The notes under the pieces: model-generated
The model's database searches: none
The model's input: the letters and a program-made list of their open reading frames with translations, nothing else
Told to the model about the DNA's origin: nothing
Shown: positions 7,493-15,986 of the stretch, one piece after another
How the letters are laid out: every line of letters starts with the position of its first letter
Numbering within the stretch: the stretch's first letter is position 1
Source: Nevskia soli DSM 19509
GTDB lineage: Bacteria; Pseudomonadota; Gammaproteobacteria; Nevskiales; Nevskiaceae
Length of the DNA: 64,000 nt
Direction of reading: 5' to 3'
Assembly (NCBI RefSeq): GCF_000711955.1
Contig: NZ_JONR01000010.1
Location: forward strand, 62,001 to 126,000
Translations under genes and position numbers: made by a program

Positions 7493-10090
7493 TCACGACA
7501 CGGTTTTGACCATCCGATTTTGCACAAGTGGCGACAGCCAGCGTTTGCTGAACTCCAGTCCACAGATCAGCAGGATGCTCGCGCAGGTGCTGAGCGCCAG
7601 GTCATCCCAGTGCAGGGTGCCGAATCCGAACAAGTGCCTCAGGTAGGGCACATAGAGCACCGCGAGCAGCAGCGTCGCCAGCAACAGCAGACCACGCCAA
7701 AGCAGGACATTGGGACGTCGCACCGCATCGACCAGGGAAGTGCTGAAGCTGCGGTTGACGAAGATCAGGGCGACGTTGGTCAGGATCAGGGAGACGAAGC
7801 TGATGGCATGCGCATCCGGTTCGGGCATGCCGGCGGCGCGCAGGGCGGCGTGGAATCCCAGCAGCAGGCCCAAGGTCACCAGGCCCTGCAGCAGGCTCCA
7901 GATCAGCAGGCGGCGCGAGAACAGGGGCTCGCGCGGCGGACGCGGCAGGCGCTTCATGATGCCCTCTTCTTCCGGCTCGGCCTCGAACACGATCGAGCAT
8001 ACCGGGTCGATCAGGAATTCCAGGAAGGCGATATGCACCGGGCCGAGGATGGTGGGCCAGCCGAACAGCAGCGGCAACAGCGTCAGGCCGGCGATCGGCA
8101 CATGCACCGCCAGGATGTAGGCCATGGCCTTGCGCAGGTTGTCGTAGATGCGCCGGCCGACCCGGATGGCACGAACCACCGAGCCGAATTCGTCGTCGAG
8201 CAGCACCAGGGCGGCCGCTTCGCGGGCCACGTCGGTGCCCCTGCCGCCCATGGCGATGCCGATGTGCGCGGCGCGCAGCGAGGGCGCATCGTTGACGCCG
8301 TCACCGGTCATGGCGACGATCTCGCCGGCGCCCTTCAGGGCCTGAACGATGCGCAGCTTGTGTTTGGGCATGACGCGGGCGCAGACCGCGGTGTGCTTGA
8401 TGCGCTGGCCGAGCTGGGCATCGTCGAGCGTGTCGATGTCCGCTCCGCTGAGCACCGCGCGGGAGACGTCAAGGCCAGCCTGGCCGGCGATGGCGAGGGC
8501 GGTGGCCGGATAGTCGCCGGTGATCATCATCACGCGGATGCCGGCAGTGCGGCAGTCCTGGATCGCCTGCGGCACTGCCGGCCGCACCGGATCGGCCAGG
8601 CCCACCAGTCCGAGGAAGGCGAAATCGAATTCCCGTTGCGTCGCCGGCCAGACCGTTCCTTCGAACCGTGCCTGCGCCACCGCGATGACGCGCAGGCCGC
8701 GCTGAGCCATATCGTCCTGCGCCGCTTGCAGCTCGACGCGCTCGGCCGGCACCAGCCGGCACAAATCGATGATGGCCTCGGGAGCGCCCTTGGCCGCCAC
8801 GGTGTAGCCGGTGTCGCCGGACTGGCTCCATACCTGGGTCATGGCCAGCAAATCGGGAGACAGCCCGTACGCATGCACCATTCTGCCTGCGGATGCGCCG
8901 GCACCGGCCAGCTCCAGAATGGCCCGCTCCATCGGGTCGGTCGGTTCGGTGGCGCTGGCCCGCGCCGCGCAACGCACAAGGCTTGTGCAGCCCGGTGGCA
9001 GCGCCGCACCGGCTTTTACTGGATGCACCGCTCCGGGCAGGCGCAGCTCGGCCACGCTCATGCGATTGAGCGTCAGCGTTCCGGTCTTGTCCGAGCACAA
9101 TACCGTAGCCGCGCCCAGCGCCTCGATGCTGGACGCCCGCCGGGACAGGACATGAGTCTGGGCCAGGCGTCTTGCGCCCAGTGCCAGAAACACCGTGAGC
9201 ACCAGCGGAAACTCCTCCGGCAACAGCGACATGGCCAGCGCGATGCCGGCGAGCAGGCCCCGCAGCCAGGCGCCCTTGGCCAATCCGTAGATCAGTACCA
9301 CCGATGCGCTGATCGCCATGCCGGTGGCCGCGAACACGCGCACCAGCTTGCCCAGTTGCAGCGACAGCGGTGTCGCTTCCTCCTTCACCTGGGTCAGCAG
9401 CACGCCGACGCGGCCGAGCTCGCTGCGCGCGCCGGTGGCCTGCACCTGGGCCAGGCCGCGCCCGCGCACGATCAGCGAACCGGAAAACACATAGGACAGT
9501 CCATCTCCACCGGGATGCGGCGCAGCCTGCGGGGCGCCGGCCACGGCCTTGGTCACCGGCACCGATTCGCCGGTCAGCAGCGATTCGTCGGCGGCCAGGT
9601 CCTGGGCCGACAGCACCAAGGCGTCCGCCGCCACGCGATCGCCCTCGCTCAGTACCAGGATGTCGCCGCATACCACCTCGCGTCCGGCGACGCGCAGCTG
9701 CCGGCCATCGCGGATCACCAGGGCGCGCGGACTGCTCAAGTCGCGCAGTGCCTCCAGCGTGCGCTCGGTGCGTGCCTGTTGCGCCACGGTGATGAACATC
9801 GAGAAGCCGCAAAACAACAGCAGCAGCACCGCCTCGCCGCGGTCGCCAAGAGCCAGATAGACCAGTCCCGCCGCCAGCAGAAGCTGGAACATCGGCTCGC
9901 GCAGGATGTCGGCGGCGATCTTCCACAGCGGCCGCTGGCTCTGCCGCGGCAGTTCGTTGGGTCCGTCGGTGCGCAGCCGCTCCTGCGCCTGCTGGTCGGT
10001 CAGCCCCCGCCGCAGCCGGGCTCCGGTGAGCGGATCCGTTACGCCAAGGCTGGCCTGGTCGGCCACCTCAGCGTTCGGGTCGGGATGCAA
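7493..10090 (-). CDS. Cation-transporting P-type ATPase (P2-like)
   Basis: An 865-aa P-type ATPase. The actuator domain has LTGES; the phosphorylation motif CSDKTGTLT has Asp334 as acceptor; and GDGVNDAPSL is the hinge motif. M4 contains PEEFP in place of the PEGLP of Ca2+ pumps. C-terminal membrane segments include the P-type M5-M10 set. Overall architecture is that of Ca2+/Mn2+/Na+-type pumps, but the ion cannot be named from these residues alone. It overlaps the upstream cytochrome b561 gene by 23 bp and is the last gene of a minus-strand cluster with universal stress protein and AI-2E genes. PA1429-type ATPases in Pseudomonas are ANR-controlled, which fits the FNR box upstream of the cluster. 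Confidence 0.9.
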   Translation of the reverse strand: MHPDPNAEVADQASLGVTDPLTGARLRRGLTDQQAQERLRTDGPNELPRQSQRPLWKIAADILREPMFQLLLAAGLVYLALGDRGEAVLLLLFCGFSMFITVAQQARTERTLEALRDLSSPRALVIRDGRQLRVAGREVVCGDILVLSEGDRVAADALVLSAQDLAADESLLTGESVPVTKAVAGAPQAAPHPGGDGLSYVFSGSLIVRGRGLAQVQATGARSELGRVGVLLTQVKEEATPLSLQLGKLVRVFAATGMAISASVVLIYGLAKGAWLRGLLAGIALAMSLLPEEFPLVLTVFLALGARRLAQTHVLSRRASSIEALGAATVLCSDKTGTLTLNRMSVAELRLPGAVHPVKAGAALPPGCTSLVRCAARASATEPTDPMERAILELAGAGASAGRMVHAYGLSPDLLAMTQVWSQSGDTGYTVAAKGAPEAIIDLCRLVPAERVELQAAQDDMAQRGLRVIAVAQARFEGTVWPATQREFDFAFLGLVGLADPVRPAVPQAIQDCRTAGIRVMMITGDYPATALAIAGQAGLDVSRAVLSGADIDTLDDAQLGQRIKHTAVCARVMPKHKLRIVQALKGAGEIVAMTGDGVNDAPSLRAAHIGIAMGGRGTDVAREAAALVLLDDEFGSVVRAIRVGRRIYDNLRKAMAYILAVHVPIAGLTLLPLLFGWPTILGPVHIAFLEFLIDPVCSIVFEAEPEEEGIMKRLPRPPREPLFSRRLLIWSLLQGLVTLGLLLGFHAALRAAGMPEPDAHAISFVSLILTNVALIFVNRSFSTSLVDAVRRPNVLLWRGLLLLATLLLAVLYVPYLRHLFGFGTLHWDDLALSTCASILLICGLEFSKRWLSPLVQNRMVKTVS

Positions 10091-10760
10091 GGCCTGCGCG
10101 CGGCACGGCCGGGACCGCGGCCTTGCGACCGGTAATCATTGCGCGCACCAGGTTCTCGCGGTGCAGCAAGCTGGCGGCGATGACGCCGAGCACGTGCAGG
10201 ATCGCCAGCCCCAGGGTGAGATTGGCGAACAACTCGTGGATTTCCTCGAGTGCGCTGTCGCCGTCTCCAGCTTCAGCCTGCTCCGCAGGCTTTCCGGCGT
10301 GAATGCCGGCGGCGGGCGCAGCCGCGGGCGTCGCGACCAGCGGTGCCGCGGCATGTCCCAGCCAGGGCGCAAGTGGACCTTCGTTTTCGGATTGTGCCTG
10401 CAGCGCCAGCCCGGTGACGGCGGTGGCCGCCAGGCACAACAGCAAGGCCAGGATCATGGCCCCGCCGGCCGGATTGTGGCCGACATAGTGCGCAGGGCGT
10501 CCCTTGGCCATGTCCGCCAGGTAGCCGAACACGGTGCGCGGTCCGTATACGAAATCTCTGAAGCGCGCATGCGGCGAGCCGATAAAGCCCCACAGGGTGC
10601 GCGCGATGACGTAGCCGCCCACCCAGTACCCGGCGGCGACATGCAGGTCCTCGAATTCCTCCGCGCTGAAGTAGGCGGTCAGGAAGGCTGCGGCCAGGGT
10701 CCAGTGGCCGATGCGGACAAAAGCGTCCCATACCGGCACCGTGTTTTCATCGTTATGCAT
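10068..10760 (-). CDS. Cytochrome b561-type membrane protein
   Basis: A 230-aa protein of the cytochrome b561 / Ni-Fe hydrogenase cytochrome b family, a four-helix di-heme b protein. Histidines that could bind heme are seen in RIGHWTLAA (helix 1), DLHVAAGYWVG (helix 2), and LHVLGVIAASLLHREN (last helix). Such proteins pass electrons between quinones and periplasmic partners. The loop at about 120-155 is Ala/Pro-rich and not conserved in the family. The coding end overlaps the start of the ATPase gene. No partner dehydrogenase or hydrogenase is nearby, so the electron donor is unknown. Confidence 0.85.
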   Translation of the reverse strand: MHNDENTVPVWDAFVRIGHWTLAAAFLTAYFSAEEFEDLHVAAGYWVGGYVIARTLWGFIGSPHARFRDFVYGPRTVFGYLADMAKGRPAHYVGHNPAGGAMILALLLCLAATAVTGLALQAQSENEGPLAPWLGHAAAPLVATPAAAPAAGIHAGKPAEQAEAGDGDSALEEIHELFANLTLGLAILHVLGVIAASLLHRENLVRAMITGRKAAVPAVPRAGLASRPER

Positions 10761-10809
10761 ATTTGTACTCCGTCTCGATCCTGCCGATGCAAGAAAAGGC
10801 GATGCCTCA

Positions 10810-11787
10810 TTACACCTGCTGTTCCACCTGACAGCGTTCGCGCAGCGCCGTGAGATCGACCTTGCTCCCCAATACGTCCAGGAAGTCCGCCGGCTTGATC
10901 AGCATCAGGTCCGCACCGAGTTGCTGCGACAGGCTTTCAGTGGTGCTGCCGAGCAGGAACTTGTTCCAGCGGCTGCGATAGCTCGAACCGACCACCAGCA
11001 CGTCGATCTGATTCTGGGCAGCGAACCGCGCCAGCTCGACTGACGGCGTGCCCGCCAGCCGATGCCTGCGCCCCGACGCGACGCCGTGCAGATCGGCAAA
11101 GGCGGTAAAGGCTTGGAGCTGGGCGGCGTCTTCCTCGGCATACGCTGCCTTTGCGCTGGGCCAGGCTTTGAACTGGATGTCCGGATGCTGCGCGAACACC
11201 GCGACCAGGTCGAGTTGCGCGCCCAGATAACCGGACAGCCGCATGGCAGCATCGAGCACGCGCGCGTTCAGGCCATCCGCCCCGGCCGGCTCGGCCAGCA
11301 CGTCGATGGCCGCCGCAACCCGCCCGCTTCCGGGGTGCGCCGCCGGCCCCACCAGCATCAGCGGACAGGGCAGCGTGCGCATCAGCTTCCAGTCCAGTGG
11401 CGTGAACAAGGCGCGCCGCGGGGCCGGCTCGTGATGAGCGTCCTTGAGCGCCAGATCGGCATCCAGGTCCAGCGCCTTGGCCAGCACCGCCTCGGCCTCG
11501 TCCGGCGCCCATACCACGTGGCACTCGATGGGATGTCCCTTGCCCGCCAAGTTTGCCGCCAGGCGCTCCAGCTGGCCCTTTCGCTCGCGCATGATGTCAT
11601 GGCGCATGTGAGCTGCGACGGCGGAGCCGACGCGATCCGCGGCCAGTTCCACCGCGGGATCGTAGACGAAGGTACACAGGTGCAGCGCGGCGCCACTGGC
11701 GCGCGCCAGTCCGGCGGCGCGCTGGATTGCCGGGCTCGATTCCACCTTCGCCGGCACCACCGCCAGCAGCGTCTTGTAATGCTTCAT
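10810..11787 (-). CDS. Tandem-domain universal stress protein
   Basis: A 325-aa protein from ATG 11787, chosen because GAGAGG lies 7 bases upstream; the longer frame to 11850 lacks such a site. It contains two UspA-like domains, as in E. coli UspE. Domain 1 starts MKHYKTLLAVVPAKVE; domain 2 ends with VVGSSYRSRWNKFLLGSTTE, which holds the G-2x-G-9x-G-S/T type ATP-binding signature. Proteins of this family support survival in stationary phase, low oxygen and energy stress. It lies between the AI-2E and cytochrome b561 genes on the same strand and probably belongs to the same FNR-type regulated cluster. Confidence 0.88.
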   Translation of the reverse strand: MKHYKTLLAVVPAKVESSPAIQRAAGLARASGAALHLCTFVYDPAVELAADRVGSAVAAHMRHDIMRERKGQLERLAANLAGKGHPIECHVVWAPDEAEAVLAKALDLDADLALKDAHHEPAPRRALFTPLDWKLMRTLPCPLMLVGPAAHPGSGRVAAAIDVLAEPAGADGLNARVLDAAMRLSGYLGAQLDLVAVFAQHPDIQFKAWPSAKAAYAEEDAAQLQAFTAFADLHGVASGRRHRLAGTPSVELARFAAQNQIDVLVVGSSYRSRWNKFLLGSTTESLSQQLGADLMLIKPADFLDVLGSKVDLTALRERCQVEQQV

Positions 11788-11871
11788 CGGGCAGCCTCTC
11801 GGATCAAGGTCGGCGGAAAGACCGCGGAAAGCCGCTGGGCCGTCCTGCATAACCGGTGTCTAATTAAAAGC

Positions 11872-12975
11872 TTATGGCTTTGCCCCGGCATTGACCTGGC
11901 TCAATTCCTCGCCGGACGCCGGTCCATCCCCGTGGCCGGGGCTGAACTGCTCGCCCAGGCGGATGGCCAGGGCCAGCACGGTAGGGCCGATCAACACGCC
12001 GGCGACGCCGAAGGCCAGGACGCCGCCGATCACGCCCATGAAAGTCAGGGCGAAAGGCAGGTGACTGGAGCGGCTGATCAGGAATGGCTTGATCAAGTTG
12101 TCGACCGAGCTGATGCCGAAAAAGCCGTAGATCGCCATGAACAGCGCCCAGCCCGCATCGCCTTCGCGCAAGAGCCAGTACGCGGCACCGCCCCAGATCA
12201 GCGGAGGGCCCACCGGAGCCATCGACAGCACAAAGGTCAGGGCTCCCAGCAGAACCGGGTTGGGCACTCCGGCGACAGAGAAGCCGATGGTGGCCACTAC
12301 CGCCTGGGCCAGTGCGGTGCCGACCACGCTGAACATGACGCCGGCGATGGTGCGTTGCGCGATTGCCAGCAGTTCCAGGGCGCGGAGCCCGCCAAGTTGC
12401 CGCGCGATGTCGGCGGTGCGCCGGGCCAGCCTGTCGCCGTCGCGGTAGAAGAAAAACAGCAGCGGCGCGGCGAGCAGGGTCTGGCCCACCCCGCGACCCA
12501 GCGCCCGGCCGCCGACGAATGCCATCCTGCGTGCGGGCTCGGCCAGTTGCTGCAACGCCTTCGCCATCCAGTCGTCGGCGGAAGCCGCGTGCCCAAGCCA
12601 GCCGGCAATCAGGTCGCCCAGTAGTGGAATCCCCGTCAACCAGGCCGGCGCCTGTATGGGACCGGAGGCACGCCATTCGTCGAGGAGCTGCAACAGCCAG
12701 GCCGCGGCATCCCCCAGGGACAAAACCAGCATCACGGTTGGCGCGATCACTACCAGCGCCATGATCACGCAGGCCAGCAGGCTCGCCGCGCTGCGTCGTC
12801 CGGACATGCGCTGCAACAGCCAGCAGTACGCCGGCCAAGTCGATAAAGCGATGGCGATCGAAAACAGGATGGCCGGAAAAAACGGTTGCAGCACATTCCA
12901 GCAGGCCAGCGCCAGCAGCAGGCCCAATGCGAGCCGAGCGAACGGTTCGATGCGTAAGGGGACGAACAATTCCAT
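11872..12975 (-). CDS. AI-2E family (PerM/YdiK-like) transporter
   Basis: A 367-aa polytopic membrane protein of the AI-2E transporter superfamily (PF01594): about seven or eight membrane segments, two near the N-terminus (LALGLLLALACWNVL, AILFSIAIAL), a central extra-membrane stretch, and a C-terminal group including the NPVLLGALTFVLSMAPVGPP and IYGFFGISSVDNLIKPFLI blocks typical of the family. Members act as exporters or ion/H+ antiporters, so the substrate is unclear. The start MELFVPLRIEP is chosen because the upstream extension is not family-like. It is the first gene of the minus-strand cluster, with an FNR-like box about 73 bp upstream of its start. Confidence 0.87.
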   Translation of the reverse strand: MELFVPLRIEPFARLALGLLLALACWNVLQPFFPAILFSIAIALSTWPAYCWLLQRMSGRRSAASLLACVIMALVVIAPTVMLVLSLGDAAAWLLQLLDEWRASGPIQAPAWLTGIPLLGDLIAGWLGHAASADDWMAKALQQLAEPARRMAFVGGRALGRGVGQTLLAAPLLFFFYRDGDRLARRTADIARQLGGLRALELLAIAQRTIAGVMFSVVGTALAQAVVATIGFSVAGVPNPVLLGALTFVLSMAPVGPPLIWGGAAYWLLREGDAGWALFMAIYGFFGISSVDNLIKPFLISRSSHLPFALTFMGVIGGVLAFGVAGVLIGPTVLALAIRLGEQFSPGHGDGPASGEELSQVNAGAKP

Positions 12976-13047
12976 GGATGTGCGCCGTCCTGCCGATGCG
13001 GCATTGCCTTCGGACGTGGAATGTATTCCTGGCAAGCCCTGTTGACA

Positions 13048-13061
13048 CTGATCTGCATCAA
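13048..13061. promoter_or_regulatory. FNR/ANR-type box upstream of the AI-2E/USP cluster
   Basis: CTGATCTGCATCAA matches the FNR/ANR consensus TTGATnnnnATCAA at nine of ten fixed positions. It sits 73-86 bp upstream of the AI-2E start codon, in a roughly 300-bp gap that otherwise shows no gene. Its position suits activation of the AI-2E, USP, cytochrome b561 and P-type ATPase genes when oxygen is low. That is inference from family behaviour. Confidence 0.6.
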
Positions 13062-13275
13062 CTGGCAAGACCCGGCATCGGATGGACTGCACACGACCCT
13101 CGCAGCCATTCGCCCGGAGATCGCTGTCCGTTTGGTGGCACCCTTCAATATCGCTGCGCATTCCCGGAGCGGACTTCGCTGCTGTAAATCGAGGCTGAAA
13201 TGGACGGCCTGCGTTGAGGCAGGCATATGGCGCCCCCCCCAAAAGGGAGAACGCAGCTTTTGTTCAGGTCTGCCC

Positions 13276-14082
13276 TCAGGTCGACAACCGCGAGGCGCGG
13301 TCATAACGTGCGGCGACCAGGCTACAGGCCAGCGCGATCAGGGTGCCGAGCAGCGCCAGTGCCATATCCTTCTGCGCGTCCCAGAGGTCGCCCTGGGTGC
13401 CGAGGTAAGCCACGCCCAGATCGCCTCCGAACAGCAGGGCGGCGGCCCATTCCAGCAACTCGTAAAGCGCGGAAATCGCAACCATTACCGCCGCGGTCAG
13501 CGCCAGGGCGACGCTGCGCGATTGCGGCAACGATGCGGTGAGCGCTTCGCGCATGGGCCGGAAGCAAAGCAGGCCGAAGGAAAAATGCACCAAACGGTCG
13601 TACTCGTTGCGTGAAAAGCCAAAGAACGCGTCTGGCGAGAAGTGGAGCAGTCGGCGGCTCCAGGCGTCGTATGGCACCTCGGCATAAGTGAAGTGCGCGC
13701 CGAGTTCATGCGCCAGGCCGAATAGCAGGAGCAGGATATAAGCGACATCGGACAGTGGCGAATGGCGATGAAGGCGTAGCAGCCACCAGGCAGTAAAAAG
13801 CGACAGCACGTTCTCAAGTGCCCAGTCCTGCGGGTACAGGGGGCGCCACGCCAGTGCCAGCCAAGCCGCTCCGAACACCGCAGCGCATACACGCGGCCAG
13901 GGCCGATCTTGCTGGCTGGATGAGCTGCGGGCACTTGCTGCGAGCGGTGGTGGCGGACTGCTTATGTGCAAATCCCGGCTTGCCAGCGACTTTGCGCATG
14001 CTGCGCCGGTGCCTAGGGCCTCCTGTGAATGATTATCTATAGTCGAGCCCAGCGGCGGCTCTGCTGCATTGATCTGTGTCAT
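13276..14082 (-). CDS. DUF2238 (YjdF-like) inner membrane protein
   Basis: The C-terminal 200 residues match the DUF2238/YjdF family: GLAHELGAHFTYAEVPYDAW, then NEYDRLVHFSFG, then VAISALYELLEWAAALLFGG and YLGTQGDLWDAQKDM, with about six membrane segments. Role unknown in the family. The start is uncertain: ATG 14082 is one of three nearby options and none has a good ribosome site. The first 65 residues are polar, Ser/Pro/Ala-rich and not part of the domain. An undetected non-ATG start nearer the first helix is possible. Confidence 0.8.
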   Translation of the reverse strand: MTQINAAEPPLGSTIDNHSQEALGTGAACAKSLASRDLHISSPPPPLAASARSSSSQQDRPWPRVCAAVFGAAWLALAWRPLYPQDWALENVLSLFTAWWLLRLHRHSPLSDVAYILLLLFGLAHELGAHFTYAEVPYDAWSRRLLHFSPDAFFGFSRNEYDRLVHFSFGLLCFRPMREALTASLPQSRSVALALTAAVMVAISALYELLEWAAALLFGGDLGVAYLGTQGDLWDAQKDMALALLGTLIALACSLVAARYDRASRLST

Positions 14083-14341
14083 GCGAGGCAGGTGGCGCAT
14101 GCCTGGCAGCCTGCGCAGTTCAAGAGTCGGAAGCAGTCGTGGCACACGGCTATGCCCAACAATTCATGCCCGGAAGTCTGTACCGCCTCAATCAGGTTGA
14201 CTTCCGCTTTGTGACGGCGCGATCCGATGATGTCCCGGGTCGCCGAAAGCGGACGTCGTCAGCTGCGTTTTCCCAGGCTCTCGATCTCGGCCAAATCAGA
14301 TTGTCGGATCCACCGGACTGTGCAACAGTCGGCGAAGAAAA

Positions 14342-14354
14342 TGATCAGCGTTCA
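14342..14354. promoter_or_regulatory. Candidate autoregulatory operator of the TetR gene
   Basis: TGATCAGCGTTCA, 20 bp upstream of the TetR ATG, fits the partly palindromic form TGAnCAnnGTTYA. The same form occurs twice upstream of pspA (16728-16740 and 16753-16765). It would be placed well for self-repression. Confidence 0.5.
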
Positions 14355-14374
14355 AATCGCGGCTAGAATGCCGC

Positions 14375-14983
14375 ATGGGACGTAGAAACCAGCACAGCCG
14401 CGAAGAACAGCGCCGCATGGCGCTCGACGCCGCCGACGCCCTCGTCGCCGCGGAGGGTCTGGCCGGTTTCTCCATGCGCAAGGTGGCCCTGACCATGGGC
14501 TATACCGTCGGCAACCTGTACCTGCTGTTCAGCAACCAGGACGACCTGCTGGCGGAGGTCTCGCTGCGCACGGCCGATGCCATGTACGAATACCTGCGCG
14601 GCGTGGCGGCGAAGCCGAAGGCGCCGCTGGAACGCCTGCAGGCCATCGCCGCCGGCTACATCGGCTTCGCCCAGAAGCATTCCTTCCGCTGGCGGCTGAT
14701 GTTCGAGCACTACCTGCCGCCGGAGAAGTGGGATCACCCCGGCCTCAACGCGCGGCAGGCAGCCTTGTTCGAATTCGTCGAGGAGCACCTGTCGCCGCTG
14801 CTGCCCGACGCCTCGCCGAAGCAGTTGCGCACGGCGGCCACGGCGCTGTGGAGCAGCGTGCATGGCCTGTGCGTGCTGTCCGCCACCGGCAAGCTCCACT
14901 GGAGCGGGTTGAAGGACGTCAGGCCGCTGTCGGACCTGATCGTGCGGGCGTTTGTCGCCGGCTTGCGGGAAGAGCGCGGCTGA
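14375..14983 (+). CDS. TetR family transcriptional regulator
   Basis: A 202-aa TetR-type regulator with an N-terminal helix-turn-helix (residues about 12-60: FSMRKVALTMGYTVGNLYLLFSNQDDLL). The C-terminal region contains KAPLERLQAIAAGYIGFA and LWSSVHGLCVL, typical of the TetR WHG-type ligand domain. It converges on the last gene of the pspA operon, with only 2 bp between stops. The 13-bp dyad in its own promoter is repeated twice in the pspA promoter, so it probably controls that operon and itself. Inducer unknown; members of this group often sense membrane-active or acyl compounds. Confidence 0.9.
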   Translation: MGRRNQHSREEQRRMALDAADALVAAEGLAGFSMRKVALTMGYTVGNLYLLFSNQDDLLAEVSLRTADAMYEYLRGVAAKPKAPLERLQAIAAGYIGFAQKHSFRWRLMFEHYLPPEKWDHPGLNARQAALFEFVEEHLSPLLPDASPKQLRTAATALWSSVHGLCVLSATGKLHWSGLKDVRPLSDLIVRAFVAGLREERG

Positions 14984-14985
14984 AG

Positions 14986-15561
14986 CTAGGCGCTTCCGGG
15001 GCTACCCAAATGCCAGATGGTGTTCAGCCTGGGCGACTGCAACTGGCTCTCCGGGGTGACGGTCTTGCGCTGCCAGGGGATGAAGCCGAAGAACCACAGC
15101 TTCCAGAAACCCAGCGGTTCGCCGGGGTTGCGGCGCAGCAGCTCGCTGAAGGTTTCGACCTCGCCGATGTCCACACCCAGCGCCTCGCGGTACACCTCGT
15201 GCACGAACTTCGAACAGAAGGTGCGCACCGACTCGTACTTGAAGCCGAGGTGGTACCAGCGGCCCATGCGCTGGTCGCAGGCGGCGCGCAGCGCCGCTAC
15301 CTGATCCGGCGTCAGTTCCTGCTTGAGCCGGCGCACCACGAACCAGTCGTCGTCGGAACGGCCCAGGAACCGCTCCAGCGGGCGGTAGCGGCTGCGCGGC
15401 ACGGCGCTTTCCGCCACCACCCAGCCCGCCTGCGCATCTTCGAACACGATGCCGACATGCGAGGCCTTGGAGCCGGTCGCCCGGGCGACCCTGCGGTACA
15501 GCGGGCTGGGCGTGGCGATGAAGACGATATCGCCGGATTTCAGGGGAAGCGGGCCACTCAT
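14986..15561 (-). CDS. YebB/YiiX-like NlpC/P60-family cysteine hydrolase
   Basis: A 191-aa protein of the permuted NlpC/P60 group (YiiX/YebB). The conserved LKSGDIVFI opening, ASHVGIVFED block with the catalytic His, and RTFCSKFVHEVY block with the catalytic Cys are all visible. There is no signal peptide. The start MSGPLPLKSGD at 15561 has AAGGA seven bases upstream; a longer frame to 15693 lacks this. Such enzymes may cut peptide, amide or acyl bonds, and the substrate is not known. It is the third gene after pspA and yiaA, separated from the latter by 128 bp. Confidence 0.82.
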   Translation of the reverse strand: MSGPLPLKSGDIVFIATPSPLYRRVARATGSKASHVGIVFEDAQAGWVVAESAVPRSRYRPLERFLGRSDDDWFVVRRLKQELTPDQVAALRAACDQRMGRWYHLGFKYESVRTFCSKFVHEVYREALGVDIGEVETFSELLRRNPGEPLGFWKLWFFGFIPWQRKTVTPESQLQSPRLNTIWHLGSPGSA

Positions 15562-15689
15562 GATCAATCCTTGTCGGGCCATTTGCCCGACGCGAACGAC
15601 GTGTACAGACTGATACGGCAGATCGGCGCCGCTGCCGCCATTGACCAAAGCGCCAATGGTGGCGGCCGGGGGCCGAATCTCTACCGACT

Positions 15690-15986
15690 TCACTCCTTCA
15701 CGCCGTACTCGTGCAGCAGTTTCTCGGCACGCGCCTGGGCGATCTGGTTGATCAGCTTGGCGCCCTCGAACTCGTCGCGCATGGTCTTGGCCAGGGTGAA
15801 GGTGGACCCGACCAAGAACAGCGTGCCGAGGATCATGTAGCCGCGCACCCAGATTTCAACCGGCATCACCGCGATGCCGAACACCATGCCGGCCAGGGCC
15901 GCGGTGAAGGAGACCTTGACGAAGAAGATCCAGCCCGGCGAATCCTGGCGGCCGGCGCCGGCGTTTTCCAGCATCTGTTGGTTCAT
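15690..15986 (-). CDS. YiaA/YiaB-like two-helix inner membrane protein
   Basis: A 98-aa protein of the YiaAB family (PF05360), which is defined by a pair of membrane helices: here WIFFVKVSFTAALAGMVFGIA and VRGYMILGTLFLVGSTFTLA, followed by a charged coiled tail. Its ATG overlaps the pspA stop by four bases (ATGA), so the two genes are translationally coupled. Family function is not settled. Coupling to PspA suggests a role in holding or sensing membrane stress. Confidence 0.87.
   Translation of the reverse strand: MNQQMLENAGAGRQDSPGWIFFVKVSFTAALAGMVFGIAVMPVEIWVRGYMILGTLFLVGSTFTLAKTMRDEFEGAKLINQIAQARAEKLLHEYGVKE

Noticed and set aside
7520..10135. 871-codon frame on the plus strand opposite the P-type ATPase gene
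   Set aside because: Composition dominated by Gln, His, Arg and Ala; the ATPase on the other strand has all family motifs.
14076..14366. Plus-strand frame upstream of the TetR gene
   Set aside because: No family resemblance, no ribosome site, and it overlaps the DUF2238 gene start.
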